Shown piece after piece: positions 63,019 through 64,000 of a DNA stretch of 64,000 nt. Position 1 is the first letter of the stretch. Each line of letters begins with the position of its first letter. The DNA is taken from assembly GCA_052034005.1 (NCBI GenBank), contig JBPOJB010000023.1:193795-257794 (forward strand). The letters are read 5' to 3'. This stretch comes from JAAYDI01 sp052034005 (GTDB lineage: Bacteria > Planctomycetota > Planctomycetia > Pirellulales > Pirellulaceae). The notes below the pieces were generated by a model. It worked only from the letters and a program-made list of their open reading frames with translations. It was not told where the DNA came from and did no database searches. Made by a program: the position numbers and the translations under genes.

Positions 63019-63815
63019 TGTCGGATCGAACCACGACCAAAGTACTCATCACCGTGATGACATATCCGCATCCGTCGCGAGGGTACCAGGAGTTGGTCTG
63101 CACTGCGGGCGTGACTGATGCTGGCGAGTGGGTTCGCCTCTATCCCGTGGACTACCGATACCGGGAACACCATCAGCAGTTCAAGAAGTATCAGTGGATT
63201 GAGGTGGTCCTCGGCCCAACTGGACATGGAAACGACAATCGCAAGGAAAGCCGACGTCCAGACCTCGACTCGATCAAACTGCTGGGTGAACCGCTCGACA
63301 CCAAAAACAAATGGCGAGATCGACGAGCGATCATTGATCGCCTGCCCCATTTCACTCGCAACGAACTCGTCAGCCTGCACGAACAAGACAAGACGTCATT
63401 AGGAATCGTCCGCCCCTCTCGAGTGCTCGATTTGGAAATTCGCCAGGCGAACACGGAGTGGAAGCCAGAGTGGCAATCGCTCTTCACACAACTCACTCTC
63501 TTCGGCCCGCCCCAGAAGCCACTAAGGAAGATTCCCTTCACGTTTCATTACGTCTTTGAATGTGAGGATAGCGGCGGCAAGACGCACACTGCTATGTGCG
63601 AAGACTGGGAGTTGGGCATGCTTTTCCTAAACGAAGCCCAGCGTCTCGGGTCGGATCAGGCTGCTGCAGATAGCGTTCGCAACAAGTTTCTTGGCGAACT
63701 TTGTCGCGATGATAAGGACACGCGATTCTTCATGGGGACGCACTTCCCCTACAACACATGGCTCGTACTCGGTGTGTTCTGGCCCCCGAAAGACACGCAG
63801 ACTTCCCTTTTCTAG
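63015..63815 (+). CDS. Conserved protein of unknown function coupled to DUF488
   Basis: 266 residues. Features: TYPHPSRGYQELVCTAGVTD and EWVRLYPVDYRYREHHQQFKKYQWIEV in the first third, an acidic/aromatic segment CEDWELGMLFLNEAQRLGSD and the end FFMGTHFPYNTWLVLGVFWPPK. I recall unnamed proteins with this same order of motifs, some beside DUF488 genes, but cannot give a function. Start ATG 63015 overlaps the DUF488 stop; ATG 63018 directly follows. Lower GC than the chromosome, so probably acquired with its partner. Confidence 0.75.
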   Translation: MMSDRTTTKVLITVMTYPHPSRGYQELVCTAGVTDAGEWVRLYPVDYRYREHHQQFKKYQWIEVVLGPTGHGNDNRKESRRPDLDSIKLLGEPLDTKNKWRDRRAIIDRLPHFTRNELVSLHEQDKTSLGIVRPSRVLDLEIRQANTEWKPEWQSLFTQLTLFGPPQKPLRKIPFTFHYVFECEDSGGKTHTAMCEDWELGMLFLNEAQRLGSDQAAADSVRNKFLGELCRDDKDTRFFMGTHFPYNTWLVLGVFWPPKDTQTSLF

Positions 63816-63994
63816 ATTTGAAATCAGCAGGTCTCGGGCGTCAGCATTGAATTCCCGCCAACTCGGATCTCCGCCAGGGCGATTGCGCGAAACTGGGCAA
63901 TCTGGTATGACATGGCAAGCGCGATTCGGTCGTTTCGAGGCAGAGTGTCTCAGCGAGTCGCAAGATGCAGGAATCCGCAAGGAGGTGTGTCGTC
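63816..63994. other. Short gap before the window end
   Basis: 179 nt without a gene on either strand that I would support. Confidence 0.4.
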
Positions 63995-64000
63995 ATGCCA
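63995..64000 (+). CDS. Start of a further gene, cut by the window end
   Basis: ATGCCA at the edge is preceded at seven bases by AAGGAGGTG (63979-63987), a near-perfect Shine-Dalgarno sequence. The product cannot be named from two codons. Its position suggests it belongs to the same island as the DUF488 pair. Confidence 0.55.

Noticed and set aside
63627..63980. 117-residue minus-strand frame at the right end
   Set aside because: It overlaps the coding end of the DUF488 partner and has no start signal.

Overview
The window is GC-rich, tightly packed bacterial chromosome and almost certainly from a planctomycete (phylum Planctomycetota; the class cannot be told from this piece). The evidence is a large secreted protein with the planctomycete N-terminal motif FELMESRRLLA followed by SdrD B-like modules and FG-GAP-like repeats, a free-standing RNA polymerase alpha C-terminal-domain protein, a secreted WD40 propeller, ceramidase-like and fucose-isomerase-like enzymes, and short membrane proteins that open RYTLRRLLLL. 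Forty-seven protein genes, the first codons of a forty-eighth and three tRNA genes are supported. Most lie in short same-strand runs with tiny gaps or ATGA/GTGA-type overlaps.

Layout. 0.3-9 kb: an alpha-CTD-like protein, divergent from a uvrD/pcrA - old yellow enzyme - mfd repair cluster, then a SurA-like foldase. 9-15.7 kb: secreted WD40 protein, giant modular surface protein, a 56-residue coiled-coil protein and the CCA-adding enzyme. 15.8-28.6 kb: tRNA-Leu(CAG), then a full Tad/Flp pilus locus (flp, prepilin peptidase, tadE, cpaB, cpaC secretin, cpaE/tadZ, cpaF ATPase, tadB, tadC, an unknown secreted protein, a TPR lipoprotein). A clear cyclic di-GMP-I (GEMM) riboswitch sits just before flp, so pilus production appears to be tied directly to the second messenger. 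Strong hairpins follow flp and lie between cpaB and cpaC, which should set subunit ratios.

28.5-46.9 kb: ceramidase-like protein, nucleoside-type MFS transporter, a four-gene ABC-2 export operon with a large accessory membrane protein, tRNA-Ala(GGC), a flippase-like membrane protein, a parallel beta-helix protein, an FAH-family enzyme, a coiled-coil secreted protein, a fucose-isomerase-like enzyme and two lipoproteins, one with a 27-bp tandem repeat. 47-61.4 kb: housekeeping genes (rpsD, glgC, leuS, map), cell-envelope proteins (SH3-like, HEAT-repeat, Tat-type), an acyl-ACP-synthetase-like enzyme and a STAS/anti-sigma-kinase partner-switching pair with its own promoter.

61.6-64 kb: after tRNA-Asn(GTT) and its terminator the base composition drops. 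Here lie three related 27-nt hairpin repeats, a promoter with a palindrome across its -10 box, and a translationally coupled pair: a Panacea-like/DUF488 fusion and a 266-residue protein of unknown function. This looks like the edge of a transferred island and is the best candidate for an undescribed module. A further gene starts 6 bases before the window ends. All function calls are by reading motifs; no database search was possible.
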